Source: Myotis daubentonii
Lineage: Eukaryota; Chordata; Mammalia; Chiroptera; Vespertilionidae
Direction: 5' to 3'
Length of the DNA: 64,000 nucleotides
Assembly (NCBI RefSeq): GCF_963259705.1
Contig: NC_081849.1
Span: 58,128,093-58,192,092 of the forward strand
Positions 12,300-23,510 of the stretch are shown piece by piece. The notes under the pieces were generated by a model. The model did not search any database, was not told the DNA's origin, and saw only the letters and a list, made by a program, of their open reading frames with translations. Within the stretch, counting starts at the first letter, position 1. Every line of letters begins with the position of its first letter. A program made the position numbers and the translations under genes.

Positions 12300-13165
12300 G
12301 AAATATCATGAGGCAGAGCAAAGAATTCCTAGAGATCACACAGGAAAAGTTTGAGTTGCCACCAGGGAGAGTACAGAGATCTCAAGAAGTACAGGAGGTA
12401 TGTAATAGAGACCACAGAAGAACCACATCTTAGAAGTGAGTTTAAATTAGCTCAAGTGCAAAGACTAGTCTAGATCTGTCCTTTAAAAAGATTTTTAAAG
12501 GACTCAAATAGATAAACCTAGTCTACAAACTTGTTCCAAACAAAAATTACTAGAGATAAAAAGAAGCAGGAAAATACGAATCATAACTGGGGGGGGGGGG
12601 GGATCATAGAAACAGAGATGAAAAATATAACATCTGAAATAAAAATTTTACTGGATGGAATCAATAACAGATTAGAAACTGCTCATGAAGATGAGTGAAT
12701 TTGAAGACCTCAATAGAAACTATCCAATAAGAAGCATAGAGAGAAAAAATACTGAAAAAATTCACAGAGCCTCAGTGAACTATGGGTCAATATCAAGAGC
12801 TTAAGCATAAATATAATTGGAATTTCAAAAGGAAAAGGAAGGTGAATGGAAGAATATTTGAAGAAATTTTTAAAATGATTTAAAGTGTTCTAAAATGAAA
12901 GAAAACAAAGAAATAATGGTTGAAAATATTCTACAATTGATAAATACCATAAACTCACAAATTTAAGGGCTCAACAAACCCCACTCAAGAAGGAAAATAC
13001 AAAGAATATTATATTAAAAGACAACATAAACAAATTTCTTAAAGCCAGTAATGAAGAGAAAATCTTTAAAAACAGCCCAAGAGAAAAACACATAAGCGAG
13101 AAAAGAGAAACAAACATAAGAATAGCACAAACTTTTCACCAGAAACTACAAATTGGAAGACATCT
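12300..13165 (+). mobile_element. HAL1-like / L1 ORF1-type fragment
   Basis: Degenerate sequence tracks an L1/HAL1 ORF1 region: GAGAAAAAATACTGAAAA, then AGCCTCAGTGAACTATGGG, then AATTGGAATTTCAAAAGG, then GAAGAAATTTTTAAAATGA, in the right order. It resumes at about 13,520-13,610 with ATTCTATACCCTGTGAAAAT. All frames are broken. HAL1 elements carry ORF1 only, which fits, but an old L1 ORF1 is not excluded. A run of 14 G lies at 12,589-12,602. Confidence 0.65.
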
Positions 13166-13169
13166 TAAA

Positions 13170-13515
13170 GTACTAAATAATAAACAAGTACCTATAGGAA
13201 ACAAAAGTAAAAATAGAAAATTGGACTACATCAAACTTTAAAACCTTTAATAAGGGGTTAATATTTAATGTATATGAGCTATCTAATGTAGTAAAATTTA
13301 TTAAAAAAGGAAAGAAAAATGGGCTTGGGTAAAGGGAGGGGGAAAGAGGGAACTGTTGCTTAATGGGTATAGAGTTTAAGATACGAAAAATAAGAACGTT
13401 CTGAATATTTGTTTCACAGTAATGTAAATATACTTGGCACTACCAAACTATACACTTAAAAATGGCAAAGATAGTGGATTTTATGGCATGCATTTTTACC
13501 ACAATACAAAATGTA
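13170..13515 (+). mobile_element. Old L1 3' fragment within the HAL1-like element
   Basis: Phrases resembling the ORF2 C-terminal region (TTGGACTACATCAAACTTTA, GGGGTTAATATTTAATGTAT) are followed by a 3'-UTR-like stretch ending TACACTTAAAAATGGCAAAG and TTTTACCACAATACAAAAT. It separates two parts of the HAL1-like element. Confidence 0.6.
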
Positions 13516-13635
13516 ATTAATGTTCATGTAGAATTCTATACCCTGTGAAAATATCTAAAAATGAAGGCAAGATAAAGGCTATTTTTAGAAAAGCAAAAGC
13601 TGAGGAAATCGCCACCTAACCTGAATCGTCCAGAA

Positions 13636-14290
13636 CTGAAATTTCTGAACTGTATGGTAGTTCTACTTCTAATATCCCGCAAACCCTCCAGGTATTTTCC
13701 ATAGTGACTGCACCATTTACAATCCCTCCAACAATGCACAAGGGATCCCTTTTCTCCACATCCTCACCAACATTTGTTGCTTTTCTTTTTGATGATAACT
13801 ATTCTGACAGGTGTGAGACGATATTTCATTGTGGTTTTTACTTGAATTTCCCTGATGATTAGTGATGTTGAGCATTTTTTCGTGTTAGCTTGCCATCTGA
13901 ATGTATGCTTTGTAAAAATGCCTATTCAGGTCTTCTGCCCATTTTTAATGGGATTATTTGGGGGATGATGCTGAGTTTTATAGGTTCTTTGTATATTTTG
14001 AATATTAACCCCTTTTCAGATATATGATTTTCAAATATCTTCTCTCATTCAATAGGCTGCCTCTTCAGTTTGTGGATGGTTTCCTTCACTGTGCACAAGG
14101 TTTTGCTTTAATGTAGTCACATTTGTTTATTTTTTTTTTATTTGTTGCCCTTGTCCAGGGAGACACAACCAAAAAATATATTTCTAAGACTGATGTCAAA
14201 GAGTTGACTGCCTATGTTTTCTTCTATGAGTTTTATGGTTTCAGGTCTTACATTTAAATCTTTCATCCATCTCGTGTTTATTTTTGTATA
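13636..14290 (-). mobile_element. Old LINE-1 ORF2 C-terminal fragment (minus)
   Basis: The plus strand shows the reverse complement of the L1 ORF2 3' region: CCATAGTGACTGCACCATTT, TTTTCTCCACATCCTCACC, GACAGGTGTGAGACGATAT and TTAATGGGATTATTTGGGGG. It is colinear with the younger copy at 25,754-26,540 and more diverged. Frames are broken. Confidence 0.85.
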
Positions 14291-14299
14291 TGATGTAAC

Positions 14300-14415
14300 A
14301 AAATGGTATATTTAAAACCAATCACATTACCACTTACATTAACTGTAAATTATCTAAACACTAATTCAAAGGCAGAGATTGTCAGACCAGACCAGATTTT
14401 TGAAAATAACACTCA
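14300..14415 (+). mobile_element. Short L1 ORF2 fragment (plus)
   Basis: A short stretch around AAAGGCAGAGATTGTCAGAC resembles the L1 ORF2 region in plus orientation. Opposite in strand to the preceding fragment, it may be another insertion or an inverted piece. Confidence 0.45.
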
Positions 14416-15082
14416 ACTATCTGATACCAAGAAATTCATTTAAAATATAGATATAGTGTAACATAAAAGGAAGGGGAAAGAGCTACCATGCAAAAACTGT
14501 GTGCAAGAAAGCTGAAATGTCTATATTGATATTAGAATAACTGTCACTGACTCCATTACCCAAGTGTCACCTAGGCTTTGCCTCATTCTGTTCTATTGGT
14601 ATGACTTTGTAGACTTACCTTCTACTTATACTACAACTATCAAGCCTGGCCCAGCCCCTAAGCTTCTACCCTGAACTTCCTATCTCCTGGTGCATTTCAC
14701 TTTGAACCAGAACTCATGTCACTGCAGGGTCCTGTGAGGCCATTCTGCCTTGTCAGGGCCACATGCCTTCTTGGTTAAAAACAGAACAAGCCCCACATTA
14801 AATCAAATTTTCCATCTGTTTCCAACCATCCTTTCTTCTTTAGCCCCAATTACTGAGCACTAAGTCAAAATTAATGTGGCTTTATCCCAGGGAGCGTCTA
14901 AGTGCTGCCATACTGTGTAGAAACAAGCTAGAGCAGGAATTCGTTTCTGCTTCCACGCCCCCTGGAAACACATGAGAGACACATGGAAAGACAGAAGGGC
15001 TCCATCCTTTGTCCAGCATTGCTAAAATTCTCCACCCAGGAAAATTGACATCGGCATCATCTTTTGTGATGAACATTCTTTA
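14416..15082. other. Unique non-coding sequence
   Basis: No repeat family or gene is recognised. Confidence 0.4.
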
Positions 15083-15299
15083 AAAGTAAGCTATTTCTCA
15101 GAGGGAAGGTAGGGGAGGGTGGAGGTAAGGGGGAGCAATCAACCAAAGGACTTGTATGCAGGCATATAAGCCTAACCAATGGACACAGACAACAGGGGGA
15201 TGAGGGCATGAGTGGGGGGGTGTGGGCAAGGGAGGGATAAGGACACATATGTAATACCTTAATCAATAAAGAATTTTTTTAAAAAACTAAGCTATTTCT
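15083..15299 (+). mobile_element. 3'-UTR-only LINE-1 retroposon (second copy)
   Basis: A 185 bp insertion (15099-15283) is homologous end to end with the copy at 5572-5760. It starts CAGAGGGAAGGTAGG and ends AATCAATAAAGAATTT plus A tail. The flanking duplication is AAAGTAAGCTATTTCT at 15083-15098 and AAACTAAGCTATTTCT at 15284-15299, with one difference. The different duplications show two independent insertions. Confidence 0.87.
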
Positions 15300-15714
15300 A
15301 TTATTATGCTTATAGTGGTGACTACGATTTACTTGTATCTGTATAGCACTTCGCATTTTTTAGAATAGTTTCAGCTACTTTATCCTTTCTGGTATCCTCC
15401 CCAGATTAAAGTTGTAGAAACAGATTGCCAAGGTTTAAATACAGGGTCTATCATGTATAAGCTATGTAAACTTTGACTAGTTACTTAAACTCTTTATGAT
15501 TTAACTAGTATTTGTATAGTAGTAGGTGAACAGACTTTTACTTAAATGTAGAAAAATGAATCTGAGAGGTATTACACAAGGTGCCTGAAGTCTCCAAGAG
15601 AATAATAGACCATGAATTACAGCTCCAAGATTTTCTGTGTATTTTGTCATCACCACTAACCATCTCTACAGCTGCAACTCTAGAATAATCTCTTGCCCAG
15701 TTTGTTAGGCAGCT
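15300..15714. other. Unique non-coding sequence
   Basis: No repeat or gene is clearly recognised up to the start of the LTR-like repeat. Confidence 0.35.
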
Positions 15715-15870
15715 TTTGAAATGGCTGGCAATGGTCCTCAGTTCCTGGTATTCACACCCTTGTACAATCTCTTCACCTTCAGTGTGTGCTGGACTTAATG
15801 ACTTATTTCTAACAAACAATAGGAAAAACTAATGGGTTATCACTTCAGAGATTAGGTTAAGTGACTATGA

Positions 15871-15920
<50 letters not shown>

Positions 15921-16270
15921 TTCTTATTTCCTTTCCTATAGTAAGCTGCCATGTTGAAAGCTCCCCTATGGAGAGGATCATATGTCAAGGTACTAAGAAT
16001 ATTCTCTGATCAGTATCTAGAGAGGAACCAAACACCACAGTCCAACACCCACTAGGAACTAAATTTGATGTGAGTAAACTTAGAAGTGAATCCTTTCCCA
16101 ATCAAGCCTTGAGCTGATACCTTGATTGCATTCTTACAAAAGACCCTCAGCCAGAGTGCCCAGATAAGTCACACTCAAATTCTTGACCCACAGAAACTGT
16201 GACATAATACATGTTTTTGTTTTAAACTACCGTTTGGAGAGTTTTTACACAGTGATAGATAACTAAGACA
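15715..16270 (+). mobile_element. MaLR-like LTR, plus strand
   Basis: The sequence follows an ancient mammalian LTR pattern: AATGGCTGGCAATGGTCC, GGACTTAATGACTTATTTCT, CACTTCAGAGATTAGGTTA, a CT-rich zone, GACCCACAGAAACTGTGACA and the terminal GATAGATAACTAAGACA. The (TC)n run at 15,872-15,917 lies in its normally CT-rich middle. The 5' boundary and subfamily are uncertain. Confidence 0.65.
15872..15917. repeat. (TC)n microsatellite
   Basis: An uninterrupted TC dinucleotide run of about 46 bases, inside the MaLR-like LTR. Confidence 0.97.
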
Positions 16271-16299
16271 CATAGACATGGCAATAGCCTTCTAATTGG

Positions 16300-16530
16300 T
16301 ATCCTTACTTTTACTCTTGACCATCCAGAATTTGCCTAGATTACTTCTTTTTTTAAAGCCTGGTGAAGTCATTCCTCAGCTCAAAATTCTGCAATAGCTC
16401 CCTTTACTTTTAGAGGAGAAATCAAAGTCCTTACAAAACCTAAACGATCCTACAACTCTCTTCTGCTCTGACCTCAAATCCTACTACTCTCCTGCTTGCA
16501 CCGGAGCCCCATGGGCTTCTTGGCTGCCCC
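16300..16530 (+). mobile_element. L2 LINE 3' region, first part
   Basis: The phrases CATTCCTCAGCTCAAAATTC, CAATAGCTCCCTTTACTTTT and TCTGACCTCAAATCCTACTA follow the L2 consensus order. It is cut by an LTR and resumes at about 17,484. Confidence 0.7.
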
Positions 16531-17483
16531 CCATGAGTCAGGATCGTAAGAAGCTGGGAAAATTCCTGAGCAAGTGGAATGGGGAAACTGAGACAAGATC
16601 ATTACACAGGAAGAAACACTTTGACCAATTTACAGCCAGCTAGTGAATCACAAGACCTTATCTTCCCTAACGCAGGACATTTGCGAGCAAATTGCTTAAT
16701 TCTCCTCCCTGACCAGAGAATAAACAGCTTAAATCACCCTGGTTGGGGAGATAGGTAACAGAGACCCAACTAGCACCATTTGTGCCAGGTAAACCCAAGG
16801 ACAGATGAAGTCAGGGGAACAAATAACAACAACAAAATCCATTCGAGCCAGACAGATACAAGAGAAAAGTAAAGCAGTGAGGCTGACCAGAGAATAACCC
16901 CAAACTCCCTTATATGCTCATTTTGATGAATCAACATATTGAAGGACACACCAGAAAAACCAATGAATATCCTGTAAAGACCCTCCCCTGACACCTCCCC
17001 TAAGATTCCTGCCTGCAGAAGAGAGATAAAAAGTCTCAAGGCAAAGGACGTGGATATGAGCTCTCTGGGAGCATACCCATGCCTTTTCTAGGGCATGAAC
17101 TTTTTACCTTCTTTCTCCTAAACTCTAAGGGTCCTCAGGAGACCTGCAGCCAGGGGAGCAGTGGGCAGTAGCAGCTCATCCCCAACTTACCCCCTGAGCC
17201 TGTCTCCAAGGCCCCCTTTTTGTCTAACTTCCCAGTGAGCTAACAGCAGCCCTCTTTGGCTCACTTCTTTTCTATACTGTTTCTAAGGAGCCAAAGCTGA
17301 GCACTGCCTAGGGCCTCTCTCCTGTTGCTTCTTCTACCTAAGCCCTTCCTTGGTTTCACTGTCCCCAGCTTTAATAAATGCACCCTCAACATCACCTGGA
17401 CCTGTGTTATGAAATCTTTCCTGCACGAAGTCAAGAACCACTACAGGCCAGCCCAAAGCAGATTCACTCCTGGCCTAGCCCCT
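16531..17483 (+). mobile_element. Probable solo LTR of an endogenous retrovirus
   Basis: About 950 bp splits an L2. It has LTR hallmarks: a TATA-like GATAAAAAG at 17,025-17,033, a polyadenylation signal AATAAA at 17,373-17,378, and downstream TTTCCTGCACGAAGTCAAGA, as in gammaretrovirus-like LTRs. No gag, pol or env sequence adjoins. Edges are placed by where L2 similarity stops, so they are approximate, and no target duplication was resolved. The family is not identified. Confidence 0.6.
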
Positions 17484-17880
17484 TTCTGGTGACACACATG
17501 CTGGGTATGTGCACATATTTGCCTTTGCATTGGCTGTTGGCTTTTCTGAAATGTTCTTCTCACCGATATAACTTACTCCCTTGCCTGCTTATTACATTTG
17601 ATTAAATGTCACCTTCTCAGTGAGGCCTAACCTGAGCATCATATTCTAAATTGCCATAGATCTCCCACCTCCATTCCTAATCTCTCTTTCCCCATAATAC
17701 TTTTCTTTCTCCACAGCACTCATCGCCTTCTAGCGATACTTAGGACATACTTTATTTATTTATTTGTATTGTTTATTAGATCTTGCCTCTCCAAAAGTGT
17801 AGACTACCAGAGAAAAAAGACATCTTTTTTGCTCTGTTTTTTAGAAAATGACTAATGAACTACCCTGCGCTCAATAGTAA
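17484..17880 (+). mobile_element. L2 LINE 3' region, second part
   Basis: TTGCATTGGCTGTTGGCTTT, AATGTCACCTTCTCAGTGAG and CACAGCACTCATCGCCTTCT match the L2 3' end in order and continue the segment at 16,300-16,530. Confidence 0.8.
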
Positions 17881-18752
17881 TCTAGAAAGAGTTTATTTCC
17901 GTACAAAGATCATTATAACCTTCTTTGAGCATATGAAAAATAGTTAACATGGACTATTAACTATTAGGTACATGAATCTTTATTTAACATCATAGTTGTC
18001 AAGGTTTTCAAAGTGCTGTTGAGATTTTATAGTGCCAAGTTCTATAGAGTCTATGGCGACCATGCCTGCTATAACTCACCCATCTAAGGGGCTTTTATCA
18101 ACACACCAGAATGTTGGAATCAAGGGATAGCTTAAAAACCAAAAACACTGATATCAATTAGAAGCTCAGATGACATTTCCTTATTAGACGTATGAAGCCA
18201 AACAAAAGCTCACAAACGCACGTATGAGAATATGAGATAGGAAATAAGGATATTTGGCTGCCAAACGTGGTTCACACTATCACATACTTGGCTTGTTGTT
18301 TGGAAACATGGAATAGTACCAAAATGTTTTTTTACATTTATCAGAAACTTGATTGTCAAACAGTAATTCAATGTCTTCCTTCAGTTTTTATGGGCTTATA
18401 TCAGACCTTGATCCTAAAACCAATTTCCCTGATAACAAAGGCAGGTCCCGCTTGTCAGTTACCCACCAATAAAGGCCTCTTTTATTCTTTCATTTCCTTT
18501 CTTGTTGAAAGGCCTTGCCTGGACTGTGGTGAGCAACCTGATTCCCAGGGCAGCCTTTGTGTCCAGGTAGGGGTGCTCTAGGTTACCTCCAAGTGCACGA
18601 CCCCCCACTGTGCGTGTTAATAGGCTGCAAAGCTTAACAGTCCCAACTGAAGCAACACCTTTGTGCTTTGATAGTTAAACCTGGCTGCCATGTAGCTCTC
18701 CACCCTTTCCCTTTCCCTCCCACCTATGTGCACAAGCCTGCGCGCATGTATA

Positions 18753-18803
<51 letters not shown>

Positions 18804-19604
18804 ATAATGTTCTTTCCCAAAGCTGCTGCTGAGGTATAAGAGAGATTACACCTCAACAGCTGTGCCAAAAGAGAGAAGAGGGAAATTGAATGTTTTATAT
18901 CTAACTTTGTAAGATCTGATGCAAATAGTTTCTGGGCCTAGCCACAGTAATTTAACACAGAGGCACACACCCACAGAGACAGACACATCAAAGCGTTTTT
19001 CAGTTTGACAATAAAAGGAGAAGTCAAAGGCGTGTCCCCAGACGGAGCTATTAATGAAGGACATCCGAGGAGTCCAGCATGAGTCAATGGGGTCCACATT
19101 GCCTGGGCTAAGCCACTTGTGGGGCTCTGGGATGAGATCCAGGGCACTGATCTGGGGACATGCAGGCGCTGCCGGCACCACCAACTCAGCTGCACCCTCG
19201 AGGAATGAGTGACCTGGATGTATGTGGACATCTTCCCTGAGAGGCTTCCCCCAGAGCTCAGCTTACTGACTTCAGAGCAACCCCCGCCCCAGCACCTGTA
19301 GGTGAGGGAAGGGTGGACAGCAGGTGAAGAAGGGGAAGCAAGGGTGAGGCATGGGAGCAGCCCCTGTATCATCCTAGAGAGCAGGATCACACCTGACTGC
19401 TTGAGAAGAAGCTAGTCCCAGCAACGCCTCAGCCTCCTGTCCGTCTCCGATGGCCACTGTCCCTGATGAGGGCAGGAGCATCACTCTTCAGGCTGAACAT
19501 CCAGCTATTCGAAAAATATTTATTGAGGGCCAACTAGGTGCTGCAGGCAGAGGACTCAGTAGGACACAAGGCAGTCAAGTTTCCTGTCCCCGTGAACGCA
19601 AATG
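17881..19604. other. Mostly unique non-coding sequence
   Basis: A (CA)n microsatellite lies at about 18,752-18,804. Overlapping minus frames of 112 and 150 codons at 18,846-19,390 have no recognisable domain and no sign of a real gene. Confidence 0.45.
18752..18804. repeat. (CA)n microsatellite
   Basis: A run of CA repeats with one CT interruption near its 3' end. Confidence 0.95.
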
Positions 19605-19830
19605 CTGGAGCTGCTCAGCTTGGGTTTGCATCATGGCTCACCCACCCACCAACCATGTGAGTTAGGGGGAAATTTGCTTAATTTTTCTAAGCTTCAGTTT
19701 TCTCATCTATGAAGTGGGGATTAAAATATTAGTTCTCTCCAAGGTTATTGTGTGAATCAAGCAATATAAATGCCAAGTGCTTTAGAACGTTGTCAGGCAC
19801 ATCCAGTAAATATTAGCTATTGTCAACTAT
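19605..19830 (+). mobile_element. MIR SINE (plus)
   Basis: TTTTCTCATCTATGAAGTGG, GGATTAAAATATTAGTTCT and the CAGGCACATCCAGTAAATAT end follow the MIR consensus. Strongly diverged, as expected of an ancient mammalian SINE. Confidence 0.75.
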
Positions 19831-19990
19831 TGTCACTGCAATCACTGTGCTCAGTATAGGTGCACAGAAGAGAGCACATGGTCCCTGTCATTGTGAAGCT
19901 TATGTCTTACTGGGGTGACAGAAAAGAGACAATCAAGTAAATGTATAGGCCAGATGATAGCAAGTAATACGGACAAAAATAAAAGAATAA

Positions 19991-20165
19991 AGAAAAATAA
20001 GGGCTATGGCTGGTGTTCTCAGTGGTTAGAACATCAGTCCACTCACCGCAGGGTTGCTGCTTTGATTCCAGGTCAAGGGCACATACCTGGATTTTAGGTT
20101 CAATCCCTGGCCCTAGTCTGTGTGTTTGCCAGAGGCAATTGATCAATGAGTCTCTCTCACATTGA

Positions 20166-20216
<51 letters not shown>

Positions 20217-20316
20217 TTCCCACCCCTCTTTCCATCCTCTCCTTACCATTCTCTCTAAAAATCAGTGGAAATAATATCTTTGGGTGAAGATTAACAAAAA
20301 GTAGAAAAAAATAAGG
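19991..20316 (+). mobile_element. Diverged VES-type SINE with CT/GT-rich tail
   Basis: The body at about 20,003-20,302 has a tRNA-like head (CTCAGTGGTTAGAACATC, TTTGATTCCAGGTCAAGGG) and a long (TGTC)n/(CT)n stretch at 20,166-20,218. The flanks AGAAAAATAAGG (19,991-20,002) and AGAAAAAAATAAGG (20,303-20,316) look like a target duplication. It differs from the other VES copies more than they differ from each other. Confidence 0.75.
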
Positions 20317-20541
20317 AATAATGAAATGAATCCACACTGACAATAAAAGAAGGGAAACATGATTAATACAAGGCATTTACTCTTGTCTAACACACCAAAC
20401 CCCACAACCTCAAAAAGTGGAACAGAATCACCCCCACTCCACCTTCTTTTTTCATGGGGAAGAAAATAACTTCCTTGAAAGTCATCTCCGCTGAATCTTA
20501 GAGATTTCTGAGAATTGAGAGTATCGTTCTTATTTATTTTC

Positions 20542-20794
20542 TCTGAGAACAATGATTTTCAACCTTTTTCATTTCATGGCACACATAAACTAATTACCAA
20601 AATTCTGTGGCACACCAAAAAAAATAATAGTTATAATTTTGAACATCAGACGGCTATTGTTGTATTGGCTGTTGTCATTTTGTTTTTATCTGACAACTTA
20701 AGGGAAAAGAGGACAGTGCCATTGACTAAATAATCAGGTATTGCATGTTTTAAAAATTCTTGTGGCACACCAGTTGAAAATTGCTGTCTTAGAA
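20542..20794 (-). mobile_element. Non-autonomous hAT transposon (family C, copy 1)
   Basis: The element 20,550-20,786 is flanked by TCTGAGAA (20,542-20,549) and TCTTAGAA (20,787-20,794), matching 7 of 8. The termini are the imperfect inverted repeat CAATGATTTTCAACC / GTTGAAAATTGCTG. Internal GTGGCACACCA motifs recur near both ends. Reverse-complemented, it aligns along its full length with the element at 63,291-63,536. No transposase is present. Confidence 0.83.
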
Positions 20795-21656
20795 GATTGT
20801 CATTCTGCCATTCGGCATCTCCAACTGTAAATCTACTGGGTATCCTAGTTATCTCAAGACACTCCAGTTTAAAAAGTGCTACATGGAACAATGTTTTTCT
20901 TTGGACTTTATTCATGATAAAGGGTCTGAAAACACTAGAACCAGAGAATGTAATATATACCACATAGTCACACACCCTTGAAAAGACATGAGGCCATAAT
21001 GTCACCCTGACTTTGCAAGAAGCAGCAGGCAGAGGGAATTCAAATGGACAAGAAAAACCAAGACACATAGTACATCTCATTGCTATTATCAATACAATCC
21101 CCAGACAGTGTCTTTAAGTGGCTTCTAAAATCATATTAATTATTAAATGGAAGCCTCAGGGGCAAGGAGAAGCTACCAGTCAGCTCTATTTACCTCATCA
21201 CCTGCTGTGTGACTGGGTTTATTGCGAGTCCCCACCATGTCTCCTGGGAGGGAGAGCTAGGGCTGCTTTGTGGCCACATGTGGAAGATATTATAGACCCA
21301 CATCAAATGTGAATGTGGTCTCCCTTAGTAGAAGCCAATGTCATCTCCCTCGATTTAGGCCACGCTGACCCAGTGGGCATATGAGATTTCAATCTACAGG
21401 GAGTCCATGAATTAAAATAAAATTTAAAAATTTTTCAAGGACCCATAGGGAAGGAAGAGCTACTTAGACATTTAATAGCACTTTGTAATCATTGCTCATC
21501 GCCAAAAAAAAAAGAGGGGGTAAAAGAGGAGCAAAAGAACAAAAATATGTGCTATACTAATTGACAATATTTTGGCCCAAGAAGTTGTTTTGCTTTATCC
21601 ATGCAAGAATGAAAAGAGAACTCCTCCACACCAGTTAAAAATGGAGAGGCTTGATG
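20795..21656. other. Unique non-coding sequence
   Basis: No repeat or gene is recognised. Confidence 0.4.
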
Positions 21657-22053
21657 GAGAAAGGAAGATGGCAGTGTAGGTAAACGCCTCCCACAACCAC
21701 ATCAAAATTACAACTAAAATACAGAACCACTATCATCCAGAAAGCTGGCTGAATGGAAGTCCTACAACTAGAGAAGTAAAGAATAAAGCACACTGAGACT
21801 GGCAGAAGGTGCAGAGGTGAGGAACAGACTGGTCTAGCACCCACATGGACTGCTTTTTTAATTAGGAGGGAGATCATCTCTGCGGAGGCTGCCCAGAGGA
21901 GCAAGGGGTCCCAGCCCGACACCAGACCTCCAGCCCAGGCTCCCAGAGTTAGGAAAAGAAGTTCCTACAGGCAGTAAGAACTACGGGCTGTGAAACCAGT
22001 GCAGATTGGGGTTCAGTGACACAAATACTGCTGGAGACCCAGATGTTCCTCTT

Positions 22054-22301
22054 AAAAGACCAGCACTGCTGAGACGGGTTTGGCTCAGTGGATAGAGCGT
22101 CGGCCTGCGGACTGAAGGGTCCCGGGTTCGATTCCGGTCAAGGGCATGCACCTGGGTTGCGGGCGCATCCCCGGTGGGAGATGTGCAGGAGGTGGCTGAT
22201 CGATGTTCCTCTCTCATCGATGTTTCTGACTCTCTATCTCTCTCCCTTCCTCTCTGTAAAAAATCAATAAAATATATTAAAAAAAAAAAAAAGACCAGCA
22301 C
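22054..22301 (+). mobile_element. Young VES SINE with consensus-like pol III boxes
   Basis: The SINE body is 22,067-22,288. Box A TGGCTCAGTGG (22,081-22,091) and box B GGTTCGATTCC (22,125-22,135) fit the tRNA-type RNA polymerase III promoter consensus. The tail is AAATCAATAAAATATT plus a long A run. The duplication AAAAGACCAGCAC lies at 22,054-22,066 and 22,289-22,301. The intact promoter and clean tail suggest recent insertion into the older L1 5' UTR. Confidence 0.95.
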
Positions 22302-23261
22302 CACAAACTGAACTTAAAACGTCCCACTTCCTCTGAGCTCCAGCACCAGGGTGAGGCTTTGGAGAACACAGAAACATATGAGGAGGAACTGGATTGTCTG
22401 GATTCAAGGCAGGAACTCGGGGGCAGCTTTCTCCCAGATGGAGGTGCTCGCATGGAACATTGTTCCTATTCTGGGACCTCCATGGTCACAGAGCTAACTG
22501 GTAGCCATTTCTGTTTTCTCCACCCTGGTGATTTCACCTCATCCAATTTACAACCCCACCCAATCTGTGTGCAGTGGTTTTTTCATCTGAATGGCCTGTC
22601 CTTGCTCAGGCTAAAATCTCTCAAACAAGCTGCAGCTGGGTCAGGGAGCCCCAAACCTATCAATAAAAGTCCCAAGACCCTGCACTAGCACCAGCCTGCC
22701 TTGCTTCATAGCTGGGTCTTATCTGGGCACTTCCAGACCTAATACAAAGAGGAGGAATCTGCAGATTTCTCTGTAGCTCCTGCTGGGTGGCCCCAGGCAG
22801 TGGCTGACTTTGCATCTTCCTGGAGACCCAAGAGCCAGGGTACCCAGTGGTCAGTGTCAGACCATACCAGATTACAACTCTACACATCCATAAGCAACAC
22901 ACTCAAGGGGCAGACTCAGTGAGCACCAAAGCCCCAATGAAGCAAGTCCTGCTTCATAGGGCTGTCTCCTGCATAGCAGCTTGCCCATTGTAGTCATAGC
23001 TGGTCCTCACAACCAATTGGCCTAGAGGTCAATTCCTCCCAGTGACACCAACAGCAATCAAGTCCCAACTACAACAAGACTGTGCTCAAAGACCACAAAC
23101 GGGTGCACCTAGAGCTCCCAGCTCAGGTGATTGGGGAGACTGAGCCACTGGGCCTTATAGAACACCTACTATACAAGGCCACTCTATCAACTCAAGGAGA
23201 CATAGCAGCTCTACCCAATACATAGAAACAAACACAGGGAAGCAGCCAAAATGCAGAGACA

Positions 23262-23510
23262 ATGAAACATGTCACAAATGAAAGAAATGGAAGAAAGCAA
23301 ACTACTAGATATAGAGTTCAAAACTATGGTTATAAGGTTACTCAAGAATCTTCTAGAAACCTCAAAAAAATGGAAAAGGACCAGTCAGAAATTAAGCCTA
23401 CACTGACTGAAATAAAAAATAATATACAAGGATTCAACAGTAGAGTAGAGGATTCTGAGAATCAAATCAATTATTTGAAATATGATGAAGCAAAAAACAC
23501 CCAACCATAA
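23262..23510 (+). pseudogene. LINE-1 ORF1 N-terminal fragment
   Basis: An 82-codon frame encodes the N-terminal and coiled-coil part of L1 ORF1p, the RNA-binding chaperone of the L1 particle. It is colinear with the ORF1 start at 46,529-46,876; both contain a KPTLTEIKNN / KHTLTEIKNN-type stretch. The RNA-recognition and C-terminal domains are absent because the element ends here, so it cannot encode a working protein. Confidence 0.85.

Noticed and set aside
16770..17039. 89-codon hydrophobic minus frame
   Set aside because: It lies inside the probable solo LTR, antisense to it, and has no retroviral protein motif.
18938..19390. 150-codon minus frame
   Set aside because: No known domain or plausible splice context, and it overlaps another frame of the same strand. 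Treated as non-coding.
20646..21092. 148-codon minus frame
   Set aside because: Its 3' part lies in the family C hAT element and the remainder shows no conserved motif.
22067..22140. Possible tRNA gene from box A and box B
   Set aside because: These boxes belong to the tRNA-derived head of a VES SINE with a CT-rich body, tail and target duplication; it is not a free tRNA gene.
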